A stretch of DNA of 64,000 nucleotides from Cladocopium goreaui (GCA_947184155.2 CAMXCT020003668.1:562501-626500); one strand, 5' to 3'; counted from the first letter of the stretch, positions 53,357-64,000 are shown. Program-made: numbers and translations. Notes: a model not told the origin generated them from the sequence alone.

Positions 53357-54932
53357 GAGATTCCAATGAGGTAATCACATGTTCATGTTGACAAAGGATG
53401 TCAAGTCGCCATTCCACAGTGATCTGGATGTTGGTCTCAATCCACCAAAAAACAAAAAGTGGCCATCATATTCTCAAGTACTCGCATGGCATGCGGGACA
53501 TGTGCGACCTGCTGGTTTTTGGGGCCCGGGGTCAGTGCAAAACCAACGAACTGATGCTGACATTCCGTACACGCGACACCATCTGTGGGGAACAAAAAAA
53601 TCAACCGCCCAACTTCTGCACTGACATTAATTTTGCCCGAGAAACTCCACCACGACATTGTTCGTCTCAGCTTCTTGTTGGATGTCCTTGATTTCAATGT
53701 CCTTCTTGGGCGCCAGCTCGGTTTCCCCCTTGCTGCTTCTCAGCGATTGCGGCTTCCTTTTCAGCATTGGGTCAAAGGAGGCCGAAGCAATTCGCCTCAG
53801 GTGTCTGCAACCCATCAACCGTCATCAACCCAGCCTGACGCCTCAGTATGCCCATCGGCTTTCTAAGCCGATTTCTGAAGTCAATACGGAACAAAAAAGG
53901 ATATCATCTCTGCTAGGGTCAAAACATGGGATGAAGCGCTTGTGGTCATCCCATGCGTAGGAATACTCACATGATGGGTATAAAAGTCTATATTAACGGA
54001 TTGATGACCATCCCCTACTTGCCTATTTGCAATGTACCCTAAAGTTTTTACCATGGCACATCTGGTTATCAAACATGGCAATGGAAAACTCCCCATGTAT
54101 AGATGATTGTCCCAATAAAACCCCTACTTAAAAGGGGTAACCAAACAATATGTGCTAAATACTTTTCGGAAAAGGAATCTTGGCACAAAACTGTTCTCCG
54201 CCCGTACGAAATCCTCCCGAGAGTCCTCTAGAGGATTCCTACCTGCTTTCTTGCCAAGTGTTTTCCTGAGGTTAATTTCTATGATCAGGGTTTGTCTGAA
54301 ATTAGAATACCCCAAAATCATGGTTTATGATAATTTTCTCCAGAAAAAGGGCCATAACTCGGGGGTGTACGGCATCCACCCCCATGTTCGGACCGACCCA
54401 AATCACAGGCAATTGCTGGTTGTATCCCTATGACGTCCCCAGTTATAGTTATAAACATCGTGCCATTTTAGGACTGAATCCTGGCTCACTTTGCACTCTG
54501 CACCCGAGCTGCTTGTTGAACTTGAAGGAATACCCATGCTCAGCAGGCGGCGCAACCTGAAAAGGTGTCAAGACATGTGGGCCGCCTCTGAGAAACATCC
54601 AAGTCACCATGGGTTTCAATACTAAAAGTGATCTAATTTGGCTGATTTGGGGGTACTCCCGTTTTAGCAACCTCCAAATGGCTTTACACCCTTCAAAGAA
54701 AAGGTCCTTAGAGTGGAAAAGCGAACGGATCCGGAACTGTTTGATTTGGCCCACTTTCGCTGAGACTTGCATATAGGCAGATAGCTCATGTTTCACCATC
54801 CATGAACTGAGTTCGAAAGTTTTTCAAAAACGACACTGTCGCTGATTCTGACGAACCTGGTTGGGTCGTTTCGCTTGACAGGTGCTGCCCATCAAAGCCG
54901 GGTGAAATTCTTAGCCCACCCTACTCGTTGCC
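53357..54932. other. Unique stretch with decayed MITE trace
   Basis: Coding-like minus frames at 53437-53818 (DPMLKRKPQSLRSSKGETEL and VPHRWCRVYG words). ATCTGGTTATCAAACATGGC and TAGATGATTGTCCCA at 54050-54120 resemble the TTATGACTAAC MITE subtype. The remainder is unrecognised. Confidence 0.3.
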
Positions 54933-55310
54933 TCAGTCGCCAATAATGTGATGCAAGTGGTGACTTTTTTGATGTCGAAAGTCGCCAAGCCATTCAGCCT
55001 CAATTGTCGGAAGACCCACAGACATTCTTATCTCCGCGTTAGGTTCACAACCCATGTAGATATGTCCATCCATGTCCGAGATTCTACGTCTCAATCTGGA
55101 TCCGTGTCTGTGCCATCTCAGAAGTGACTCGTATTTTCTTGGAACAGAAGCAATGTGCGCCTTCCCAGTGATCTCCTTATCAATCCAGATCCGCTTCAAC
55201 TGGAAACCCAGCCCATGGCACATCAACAGCCCAGATCGCCAAAGGGCTTCTGGGACACATCTGCCACCTCCATCCTCTCGAGTTCCTTCACCATCTCCTG
55301 CCGTGTCCAA
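54933..55310 (-). CDS. Unidentified open frame, coding-like
   Basis: A 125-codon minus frame, MDTAGDGEGTREDGGGRCVP through KRIWIDKEITGKAHIASVPR to SVGLPTIEAEWLGDFRHQKS. Mixed composition, not repeat-derived. No domain is recognised. Confidence 0.3.
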   Translation of the reverse strand: MDTAGDGEGTREDGGGRCVPEALWRSGLLMCHGLGFQLKRIWIDKEITGKAHIASVPRKYESLLRWHRHGSRLRRRISDMDGHIYMGCEPNAEIRMSVGLPTIEAEWLGDFRHQKSHHLHHIIGD

Positions 55311-56944
55311 CTTCGACTAACCAACCGATCATAGCGACTTGCGTTGGTCATCAATCGATTATCTAGATTCGCTTCGGGTGAGAACAGATTGCTCCATTCA
55401 ATTCATACTAACATATTTATGCTAGCGGATCCTTTACCGGCCCACAAAACTGGGGTGGGGTGAGGTGGGGTGGGGCAATAACGTTCACTTACTTGCGCAC
55501 TTCTATGATGTGAGGCCACGGCACGTTCACTTGCACTTGCGCACATACGTCATGCTACGTTGAAGATGTCTTACGTCACGCATGGGGTGGGGTGGGGTGG
55601 GGTGAAGCAATAACGTTCACTTACTTGCGCACTTCTATGATGTGAGGCCACGGCCGAAACTGGACAAACCCTGGCGACGTTCTGAAAAACGAAAAAGTCG
55701 TGTCAGTATCCGACTCGTTTTAAGACACAGAGCCCTGTAAGGGTTCACAAAACATATTTTCTTGAAAAAAATAAGAGACTATTTGGCCTCAAGAAATTGA
55801 CACGCTACTGTGGCGACAGAAAGATTTTATCATAATCGTGGGACGGTGAAAGATCCGGCGCGGTATTTATGACGTACCAATCTGGGCACACACACACACA
55901 CTTGTGGATGTCGTTCAAATTTCCTGGTGACAACTTTCAGAACATTAGGTTGCCATTGTTAAATTCGCAAGGGCACTCGATCACCAGTTTGTAGAATTGA
56001 AGTAGTGGGAGTACTGGGAGTGGTGGGAGTAGTGGGAGCAGTGGAGGCAATGGGAATAGTGCGAGCGGGAGTGGGGGTTGGAATGGGTGTGGGTGTGGTG
56101 GGGTGCGGTGGGGCGTGGTGGGTTGTGGGTTAGTACAAAAACGGCGCGAGTGTTGTGGAGGCTCCAAAACTTGCATCAGCCAATTATTGGTAGGGGTAGG
56201 GATAATAAATTGGCGACACGTTTCTGCAATGAATACATCGCATTCACCTAAAGCTAACAATGCAATTAAAGGAACTCCAAGCTTGCCCCCAGCCACTTCG
56301 CTGCCACAGGCCCAAATCCAATCCAATTTGGTTGTCTTGCAGTTCGGTGAAAATACTACTTTCATCTCCTTTCAGACTATGTGTAAGAACAGGTATCGGT
56401 AAGTGGGTGATCTACTATCGGTTTTGCCAGTTGCAACGCGATTTGACTATCCGACATCCACCGTTGCTACTTTGGTCTTCAGCCATTTTTGTCAGTTACT
56501 CATATACATCCGTTTTTTTGATTCTACCGGCATGTGCGACTTCTTTGGCTCATCGTCATCCCTGACGGTTTCCACCGAGCACAGAAGATGACACGTCCTG
56601 GACTTTCTTCGCCAGGCCCTCGGAAGTCGGAGTACTGCCCAAGTTGAAAAACTTGAGCTCCTGTGCCGTAGTTCAAAATGGAGACATCGCCCGAAGCCAC
56701 ACAAGGTCACAAGGCCCACTGAATTGTGAGTCAACCACTGACATCCACTGATCCGAAATTGAAAACGCCAAAGGCACTTTTCATGGAAAAAATATCGCCA
56801 CGTGCGCTCAGCTAGATCACCTTCTAAGTTGAGTTATCATACTTCCGAGTTGTGGACAAATGTCTATAGTTAGCCTTCACACCATCATGTCAACAACATC
56901 ATCACGCAAGAGGTGAAACAGTTCAGCAATTCGGGGGGGAAACC
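55311..56944. other. Spacer with a duplicated G-rich block
   Basis: A 70-bp block, (GGGGT)n then CAATAACGTTCACTTACTTG and CGCACTTCTATGATGTGAGG, occurs at about 55453-55521 and 55584-55652. A GTGGGAGTAGTGGGAG/GGGTGTGG tract lies at 56004-56130. Minus words ALLALGECDVFIAETCRQFI near 56210-56280 may be an exon but cannot be confirmed. Confidence 0.4.
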
Positions 56945-58366
56945 ATGGAAGCGTGCGAATCTTTGCATTTTTACCGGGGCAGTGACTCCTGGGTTCGCGA
57001 AGGTCGAGTGTTTCCGTGGTTTTCGGGATTTGAAAAAGCTGTTGACAAAAAGCGCATGAGGCTGCAGCGAGAGCTCGCTGTCCACAATTCAAGTGTTAAA
57101 CAACTGCGTGCTCCGACCACTTTTGGTCGGAAAAATGCACACTATAGACTGTAGTAGCGAGAGCTTGATTTCACGAAAAAATGCAAAAAAAAAACTCCGG
57201 CATTCGAACCAGCCGGATTTGGAAGATGGAGGAGACAGGCCTGATAAGTCTTGGGTGGAGACTATCCCGAGCCCAGGCGACTATGAGAAGAAAAAGAGGA
57301 AGAGAAAGAAAAAGAAGTCCAAACGGGGACAACCACAAGAGCAGGAGGAAGAAGACTCCACGATGGAGAAGCCAGAGACTCGGGGCACCGAACCCAACAT
57401 CTGGTTTGAGGGGCGATCATCACCAAGCTATGAAGGCCGGGCAGGCAGGCAGCTCGCAAGCAGTATACTGTGGAGGGCTCGGAGAAGCCCGAAGAAGAAT
57501 CTGAGGTAGCTGCTAACCATGAGAAATGGCCAAGCTGGGAAGGGATCCCAGAGGAAGAGTCAGACGAAGAGGCTGGCCCAGGCCAGGCTTTGCCTCATGA
57601 GGAGCTGGAGCCAATGGATCGAGGTCGATCCGGTAGCACCGGGCGCAGTGCCAGAGCCAAGGTACCGTACCCACCGAAGGGGGTGTACAAACCACTGCGG
57701 CGCTGATGCCAAAGCTCAAAGCGACGCAGCCGAAGCCTAAGCCCGTGCCGAAGCCAGGCCTGTTGGTGGATGAAGCCTTAAGCTCGGCATCTACAACGCC
57801 GGGAACATTGCCCAACCCTATGGCGTCTGCTCCAGAGAGGCCGGAAGGCCCAGTCACATACTCGGTCAGAACGTTTGGCCAAATGGACCGTGAGTGTGGC
57901 TACGTCAACAGTCGAGGTGATCGAGTTCCACGGAGACGCATCAACCAAGATGGTGACCTAGAAGTTTACCGTCAGGATGGCTTGGTGGAGGTTTCCCGAA
58001 GGCCGGAGCTGACCAACAAGAGGATGAAGATGAAGAGCCGACAGATGACGATGAGGAAGAGCCGAAAGGTGACGATGAAGACGAGAAGGATGACCAACCT
58101 GGAGACGGAAATCCTCCTGGTGGTGGTGGTGCTGCTGCTGGTCGAGACCCTCCGGGTGATGGTGGTGGATCTTCAAGTCATCAAGGCCCTGCTGGAGGTG
58201 ATTCCAACACTGCGCCAAAGGCTGCTCCGGCGACTTGCTATGCTGGTGGCAGTGGGCTGTTGGACCGAGCACAGCCTGTGCTGGCCGACCTTTGCCGCCG
58301 CGATGGGGATCTTCAACCGGAAGAAGAAGCACTGAACGAGGGTTGGAGTGAGGCTTCAAGCTTTTG
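56945..58366 (+). pseudogene. Frameshifted acidic retroelement-like ORF
   Basis: Consecutive plus-strand frames join with at least three shifts. First a Lys-rich segment (EKKKRKRKKKKSKRGQPQEQ), then EEESEVAANHEKWPSWEGIP, then GPVTYSVRTFGQMDRECGYV and GDRVPRRRINQDGDLEVYRQ. Next an Asp/Glu- then Gly/Pro-rich tail, then LLDRAQPVLADLCRRDGDLQ and a final NEGWSEASSF before TGA at 58364-58366. A polypurine tract follows 40 bp later. I infer an LTR-retroelement remnant; no RT or integrase is seen. Confidence 0.4.
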
Positions 58367-58405
58367 AACCCGCGTAGTTTTTCCCAATGGTGACTTGTCA
58401 TAGTG

Positions 58406-58417
58406 GCAAGGGGGGAG
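58406..58417 (+). other. Polypurine tract and possible 3' LTR start
   Basis: GGCAAGGGGGGAG is followed by TGTGGATGATG. A purine run directly before TG is the usual junction of an LTR retrotransposon's internal region with its 3' LTR. The LTR end and the 5' LTR are not identified. Confidence 0.35.
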
Positions 58418-58585
58418 TGTGGATGATGAAAGGTCTCCATTACTCATTTTCACCGACGGCTGTACATGTGTGACATAGCAGTTGAAACTTGCAGCATGCA
58501 TGGCTATACCAACGCTGCTCCACCTATGGCTCAAGAAAACCTATTGGCAGCTCAGAGCGCTGTTGACGTCCCTGTTCAAAACCCC

Positions 58586-59225
58586 AAACATTAATTCATT
58601 CATTCATTCAGTCAGTCAGTCAGTCAGTCAGTCATTCAGTCATTCAGTCATTCAGTCATTCAGTCATTCATTCACTCGTTCACTCTTTCACTCATTCACT
58701 CATTCACTCACTCATTCAGTCAGTCAGTCATTCATTCAGTCATTCCTTCCTTCCTTCCTTCATTCATTCATCCATCCATTCATCCATCCATCCATCCATT
58801 CATGCATTCATTCATTCATTCATTCATTTCATTCATTTCATTTCATTTCATTTCATTTCATTCATTCATTATTTCTTTCATTTCATTTCATTTCGCTTCG
58901 TTTCATTTCATTTCATTCGCTCATTCATCCATCCATCACCATCCATCCATCCATCCATCCATCCATTCATTCATTCATGTCATTTATTGCATTCATTTCA
59001 TTCATTTTATTCACTTCATTCATTTCATTCATTTCATTCGTTCAATCATTCATTCATTCATTAATTTCATTCTTTCATTCATTCCTTCCTGCCTTCCTTC
59101 CTGCCTTCCTTCCTTCAGTCATTCATTCATGTAGTTAGTTCATTCATTCTTTCAGGCGTTCTTTCAAGCAATCAGCGCCACATTCATTCAGTCATTCGTT
59201 CATTCATTCTTTCATGTCATTTCAT
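58586..59225. repeat. CATT/CAGT tetranucleotide and TTTCA pentanucleotide field
   Basis: (CATTCATT), (CAGTCAGT), (CATC)n, (TTTCA)n and (CTTC)n blocks in succession. SFIHSFIHS-like frames are artefacts. Confidence 0.9.
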
Positions 59226-59661
59226 TAGCATGTCAACAACCCATTGCCCATTCGTTGATGCACCTCACAACCTCAAAATGTCATTACTTCTGCATCTCAC
59301 AGGCATTACGCCATTGATTTCTTATAGCCATTTGTTTCTCGAAACTTCCGCCCGGCGGGGCTGCGCACTATCTGGTAGGGGATGCTTTGCTTGCAAGACT
59401 TAAACCAAGAATCAGAAGAAATAGGTGAAGAACTAACACGGCCCACTCAAAGATGCTTGGTAACGTCGCTTTTGAGCACTGTGCTTGCCTATCTGGCAAA
59501 CTGTAAAGCTGCCAAGAAGAAGGTGATTGTAAGACGTTTGGCTGCAGGTCAAGTCGTCTGCAGGTCAAGTTGTCTGCCATTTAGGTTCAAGAAAATGGGA
59601 TTGGAGGGGACGTTATATGGGAAAAGTCATTCGAATACAACCACAAGTCCGACCTTCTTAC
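59226..59661. other. Spacer 3' of the small membrane-protein gene
   Basis: A minus-strand hydrophobic stretch (FEWAVLVLHLFLLILGLSLA, about 59395-59455) may be another exon of the gene at 59662-60083. CTGCAGGTCAAGT is tandemly duplicated near 59545-59570. Confidence 0.3.
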
Positions 59662-59785
59662 CACCCATCGCACTGCGGTAGAAGAGTGCACTCGCAGTCA
59701 TAACGATCATGATGCCAATGGCTACAGCAATGCCGCTCAGCATAGCGGTCGAGACCGCACTGGCAAAGCCATACATAGTCTCATC
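59662..59785 (-). CDS. Exon with one membrane span
   Basis: The minus strand between CTGAG|GATGAG and a canonical GTAAGA donor reads DETMYGFASAVSTAMLSGIA then VAIGIMIVMTASALFYRSAM. One membrane helix is clear. Codons are GC3-rich. The phase to the upstream exon at 59977 does not fit a direct join, so an exon may be missing or a boundary shifted. Confidence 0.45.
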
Positions 59786-59976
59786 CTCAGACGCTCAAGC
59801 AAGCATCGTGAGAATCAAGCTTGATGGCAGACAGCAATGCTTGAAAAATGGCTCTACTAACTACTAACCCCAAAGATCCACTTGCTGCGCCAAGTTCAAG
59901 CTTGAGTGAATGCTGAAACTATAAATTGATTTGAAATCAGGTTTGCGATTTACTATCGGGCCGCGAATCATGCTAC
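59786..59976 (-). other. Intron between two membrane-span exons
   Basis: AT-richer, with no open frame across it; bounded by GT donor (GGCAG|GTAGCA) and AG acceptor. Confidence 0.4.
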
Positions 59977-60083
59977 CTGCCGTGCGAGAAAGTTTCAATC
60001 TTGTTGAGGTAGAGCGCAGAGCAGGTCACGAGCAACACGATGCAGAAGGAGAGGATGCAGTCGGTCGCATTCAGCATTGGCAC
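59977..60083 (-). CDS. Exon with one membrane span
   Basis: After CTTGCAG the minus strand reads VPMLNATDCILSFCIVLLVT then CSALYLNKIETFSHGR, ending at a GT donor. The LNATD sequence followed by a hydrophobic helix is, from memory, seen in dinoflagellate multi-span proteins of unknown function. Confidence 0.45.
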
Positions 60084-61400
60084 CTGCAAGGTTTCGGGAC
60101 TGAAGCGGCTTTTGGCTTGGGGCCCGCGCTTTTTGTGGCGCGCGATCCGATCGGGTTGTGAAAAAAGGCAGACTTTTGTTGACAAGTTCGACACTTTGGT
60201 ATATAATCCCTACTTTTGTATGGTTGCCTAACCGACTTGTTAGTGGAACCGCACCAAAGGATGGGTCTCTAGGAGGGGCCGGGCCACAATTGCTCACGCT
60301 GGCAGCAACCTGCACTTCATCGAAAAAAATCCGACCGAGGGTTGCGAGCATTGCAACACATGCATGTTTTTTTTCCGACTGGCATGGCTAACTCATTGAA
60401 AAACCTTGCAGGGAACAGTACTGGAACCCCTATGCCACAACATCGAAAACTCAAAAGCAAAACGGCAAAGAGACTCATTGCGTTGCATCTTTCTCACCGA
60501 CCGCTCGAATTAACACACATGAATCAGCTCCCAAGCGCGCTCTTTTCTTAGGACCCTTTCTGTCGACATTTGGCCATAGCCACTAGCCACCTGAAATTGG
60601 GTACTTGTAAGGAGCCACAAAAAGCTGACCATTTTCAGGATCTTAAAACATCCAGTTCTGGGACTAGCTTTGGGCCATGCCATTTGAGCGCCAGCATGAG
60701 CCCAGGGTGCCTTCCATGGCCAAGCCAACATCTGCATCACCTCGGAAATATCCAATGGATTTCAGTGGCATGTCCTTTTTTGGGATGCATGTTCCTGTGC
60801 CTGTTACACTTGGGACACGCCAAAAAAAAAGAAAAAACCAAACACAGACTGCCACGCTGTCAACAAAACCCCGATGTCAATTTCATGTTGTTGGCTTACT
60901 TTTAACAATATAAAAGTCCCTGCGTTTGGTTCCACAAGCACCAGCGAACAGAGTAAATTGAGTAAATGATCATCCAAAAAGTGACGCAGGGAACAAGGGG
61001 AACAAGCAGGCACAGTTGTCTCAAATTAGAATTACCACAATAACTTTGAAAACTACAACATACTTCAAAACACATATCAATTTGAAATTGGGTTCAAACC
61101 ACAACTAATTTCGAACTACAAGTAGCTTACAAACGCAGCTAACAGCAAATTACATTTTTGCAAATTAAGTCTAACTCGGGCACAAAAAACTTCAAACCAA
61201 GACCAACTTCAGGTCACAACTAAATTCAAAAGCATACTCACTTCACTAGTTTTGCAAACACCATCAATCAACTTCAAATTACATCTCACTTGCATTAGCC
61301 ATGAAAACCTCCAAAACCCACAACCGTCCAGCTCCAACTAACCGCAACAAAGTAACTTCAACTGACAAGTTGGTTGACATCACGTTCAGTTCCGCTTCGG
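60084..61400. other. Upstream of the membrane-protein exons
   Basis: A possible further minus exon at about 60230-60325 (VAASVSNCGPAPPRDPSFGA after TGCAG). 61020-61270 is rich in TTCAAANCACAACTAA words. Nothing else is recognised. Confidence 0.3.
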
Positions 61401-61439
61401 ATTTCACTTGCAACGACCACGACCAGAACCATCAAACAG

Positions 61440-61845
61440 AATTGTCACAACAACAACAACAACAACAACTACTACTACTACTACAGCTACTGCTACTGCT
61501 ACTGCTACTGCTACTGCTGCTGCTACTGCTACTGCTGCTGCTGCTGCTACTACTACTACTACGACGACGACTACGACTACGACTACGACTCTGACTACGA
61601 CCACTACTACGACCACTACTACGACCACTACTATGACCACTACTACGACCACTACTACGACCACTACTACGACGACGAGGACGACGACGACGACTACTAC
61701 TACTACTACCACCACGACTACTACGACTACGACGACGACGACGACGACGACGAAGACGACGACGACAAAGACGACGACGACTACTACTACTACTACTACT
61801 TCTTGGACGTCTGCTTCTACTTCTACTTCTACTTCCACTAGCTAG
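61440..61845. repeat. CAA/CTA/CTG/CGA trinucleotide field
   Basis: Successive (CAA), (CTA), (CTG), (ACGACT), (ACGACC), (ACG) and (TACTTC) blocks. All frames are open over long spans (poly-Thr, poly-Val, poly-Asp/Tyr), which is a microsatellite effect. Confidence 0.92.
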
Positions 61846-62100
61846 CTAGCTGGCTAGCTAGTAAACGGACGAACGAACGATCGAACTAACCGCCCAACCA
61901 ACCAACCAACCGACCGACCGACCGACCGACCGAACCAAGCAACAAACCAACGATTGAATTAACTAATTAACTAACAAACTTACCAGTTAACTAACTATCG
62001 AACTAAATAACTATCTAGCCAACTAACTAAGTAACTATCTAACTAACCAACCAACCAACCAACTAACTAACTAACCAACCAACCAACCAACAGACTAACT
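61846..62100. repeat. Tetranucleotide field (GCTA, CCAA, CCGA, CTAA)
   Basis: Runs of GCTAGCTAG, CAACCAACC, CCGACCGACC and AACTAACTAA form the left flank of the 911-bp element. Confidence 0.9.
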
Positions 62101-62108
62101 AACTACTT
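62101..62108. repeat. Target-site duplication, left copy (AACTACTT)
   Basis: AACTACTT precedes the left inverted repeat and recurs exactly at 63020-63027 after the right one. Confidence 0.75.
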
Positions 62109-63019
62109 GGAAAGCGGCGGATAGAACGCCGCCTGTTTTTCCAACTGTTGCGAGTTCACTTTCCCTGTGTTTTCTCAGGGTTTTTTGCTTTCGTCCATTT
62201 TTTGGACCCTTTCAAATCCTGCGAAAAACTACTTCGTTTTTGCAATGTTTTATGTATGTGGAAGTGTTCATTTCTTTTTATCACAAGCTTGGCAGGACGT
62301 GGGTTTAATTTTGACACACTTCGATAGGACTGGCGCCAGGTGCCGAAATTCTGTACAACCATTGTTTGATCAAAGTATCGATTTCAGGGTGCAGCTTGGA
62401 ACCAAAGGTTCCCTTGAGTTTTCGAGGGAAAGTTTTTCCAATGAATTCCTTTAAACTTCTCCAGTGGCGATCAATGCATTGAGTTCCTGCGACCTGCGAC
62501 GAGTGCTTGGGAATGGTGCGCAAGAGCTTGGCGTAGACCTTGTCCTGGTGGACAACTTGACGAGCGTAACATCAAGAGCGTGTCGGAAGTTCCTAGAGAA
62601 AAGTGCAGAGCGTCACAGCAAGAGCATGTCAAAAGTTCCTAGAGAAAAGTGCAAGGCGTAACATCAAGAGCGTCTTAGAAATGAGCATGTTCCACGCACT
62701 CGGAAGAGGACGTTAATACCCCACCCCACCCCACCCCAGGGAACAGTGCACAGCGTAACATCAAGAGCGTCTTAGAAAGGAGCATGTTCCACGCACTCGG
62801 AACAGGACGTTAATACCCCACCCCACCCCACCCCAGGGAACAGTGCACAGCGTAACATCAAGAGCGTCTTAGAAAGGAGCATGTTCCACGCACTCGGAAC
62901 AGGACGTTAATACCCCACACCCCACCCCAACCCATCAAAACAGCAAGAAAGCGTGACAAAAAGTAGAGGAGAAACAGAAAAACGCAGAAAAGCAGGCGGC
63001 GTTCTATCCGCCGCCTACC
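62109..63019. mobile_element. 911-bp DNA transposon-like element with 33-bp inverted repeats
   Basis: The left end 62109-62141 has GGAAAGCGGCGGATAGAACG then CCGCCTGTTTTTC. The right end read in reverse has GGTAGGCGGCGGATAGAACG then CCGCCTGCTTTTC; 30 of 33 positions match. The repeat itself can fold (GGCG ... CGCC). Flanks are the exact 8-bp duplication AACTACTT. The left interior is unique without a transposase; the right interior is a 97-bp tandem repeat. An 8-bp duplication fits hAT or several other superfamilies; the GG terminus is unlike usual hAT ends, so the superfamily is left open. Confidence 0.75.
62560..62935. repeat. 97-bp tandem repeat inside the 911-bp element
   Basis: Marker CGTCTTAGAAA at 62671, 62768 and 62865. 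The unit has GAGCATGTTCCACGCACTCG, GACGTTAATACCCCACCCCA and CAGCGTAACATCAAGAGCGT. Diverged GCGTAACATCAAGAGCGTG words start at about 62563. Each unit holds a C-rich (CCCCA)n tract. Confidence 0.85.
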
Positions 63020-63890
63020 AACTACTTAGCTCGCTTGCAAGGTAGCTACCTAGCTACCTAGCTACCTAGCTACCTACGTACCTACCCATCTAACTACTTA
63101 AATACCTAAGCAACTAAACTAACTAGCTAGCTAGCTAGCTAACTAACAAACTAACTAGCTAGCTAGCTAGCTAACAAACTAACCAAACTAAACTAACCAA
63201 AACTAAATTAAAGTAATTTACTTACATGCATGCTAACTTACTTACTAATACTAACTACTACTAACTACTACTAACTACTACTAACTACTACTAACTACCA
63301 CTGACTACTACAAACTACTACTAACTACTACTAACTACCACTGACTACTACAAACTACTACTAACTACTACTAACTACTGCAAACTACTACGAACTACTA
63401 ACTACTGCTAACTACTGCTAACTACTACTAGCTACTAGGAACTACGAATAACTACGACTTACTTTACGACTAACTACGACTACCTACGACTGACTACCAA
63501 TAACTACAACTAACTACGACTAACTACTACTGACTACGGCTAACACCGACTAACTACAACTAGTTACAACTAACTACGACAAATATGACTACCTGCGACT
63601 AACTACGACTAACTATACGACTAACTACGACTAACTACGACTAACTACGACTAACTACAACTAACTACGACTAACTACGACTAACTACGACTAACTACGA
63701 CTAACTATACGACTATATAACTAGAACTAACTACGACTAGCTACGACTAGCTACGACTAACTCCTACTAACTCCTACTAACTGCTAGTACCTGCTACTGG
63801 CTACTGCTAGCTACTACTAGCTACTACCAGCTACTAGTAGCCACTAGTAGCTACTACCAAATACTACTAACCACTACTAACTACTACTAA
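63020..63890. repeat. Target duplication and tetra-/trinucleotide field
   Basis: After AACTACTT (63020-63027) come GCTACCTA, GCTAGCTA, AACTACTACT and ACTACGACTA repeats up to about 63890. This continues the field that flanks the element on the left. Confidence 0.9.
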
Positions 63891-64000
63891 GTAAAAGGTT
63901 CGTGTCATCTTTGAAGCACTTTGATCAGTTGCCAAGTAGCAAAATCCTCACGCTGGCCACGCAAAGTGGCAATGAAGGATAAAATTGGCATAATACTGTC

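Noticed and set aside
61374..61845. Poly-Thr, poly-Val and Asp/Tyr-rich frames
   Set aside because: Trinucleotide microsatellite open in all frames.
1..64000. tRNA, rRNA, snRNA, bacterial promoters or terminators
   Set aside because: None could be recognised by eye. A covariance-model search would be needed to exclude small RNA genes.

Overview
The window is eukaryotic nuclear DNA, most likely from a dinoflagellate of the Symbiodiniaceae or a close Suessiales relative. This rests on four observations. (i) Candidate exons are short and GC-rich, sit in long AT-rich repeat-laden introns, and are bounded by AG|G acceptors and by GC as well as GT donors. (ii) There are degenerate Ty1/copia gag-pol and retroelement gag-like sequences of the kind that fill these genomes. 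(iii) One split gene resembles a dinoflagellate multi-membrane-span/PAS-like protein family (recalled, not searched). (iv) Microsatellites, minisatellites and MITEs are very dense. No operon, tRNA, rRNA or CRISPR array was seen, and no intact long gene. Most long open frames lie in tandem repeats and are artefacts.

Layout. 0.9-4.1 kb: a minus-strand split gene in about five exons, with two GC-AG introns resolvable to the base and one in-frame TGA. 4.6-12.5 kb: a 7883-bp unit with hAT-like terminal inverted repeats and an exact 8-bp target duplication, inserted inside a MITE. Its interior is almost wholly satellite arrays plus a 2.4-kb near-perfect palindrome. 12.6-27.5 kb: AT-rich intronic or intergenic DNA with many copies of a TA-flanked MITE (ends CCCTCTGGTAA), a second short family, large microsatellites and short minus-strand exon candidates, one resembling an RluA-type pseudouridine synthase. 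27.5-32.2 kb: a second satellite island bounded by 30-bp inverted repeats. 32.2-39.3 kb: more MITEs and minus-strand exon candidates. 39.4-41.0 kb: two minisatellites. 44.7-49.0 kb: a decayed copia element, its integrase core invaded by satellites and its 3' part replaced by an opposite-strand gag-like remnant. 49.8-50.7 kb: a purine microsatellite. 51-58 kb: low-repeat DNA with unrecognised frames and a frameshifted retroelement-like acidic ORF ending near a polypurine tract. 58.6-63.9 kb: microsatellites, a small minus-strand membrane-protein gene fragment, and a 911-bp element with 33-bp inverted repeats and an 8-bp target duplication.

The main theme is that several satellite islands are bounded by terminal inverted repeats, two of them with perfect 8-bp target duplications. 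I infer that DNA transposons in this genome carry, and perhaps breed, satellite arrays. Calls were made by eye; exon joins away from the first gene are tentative.
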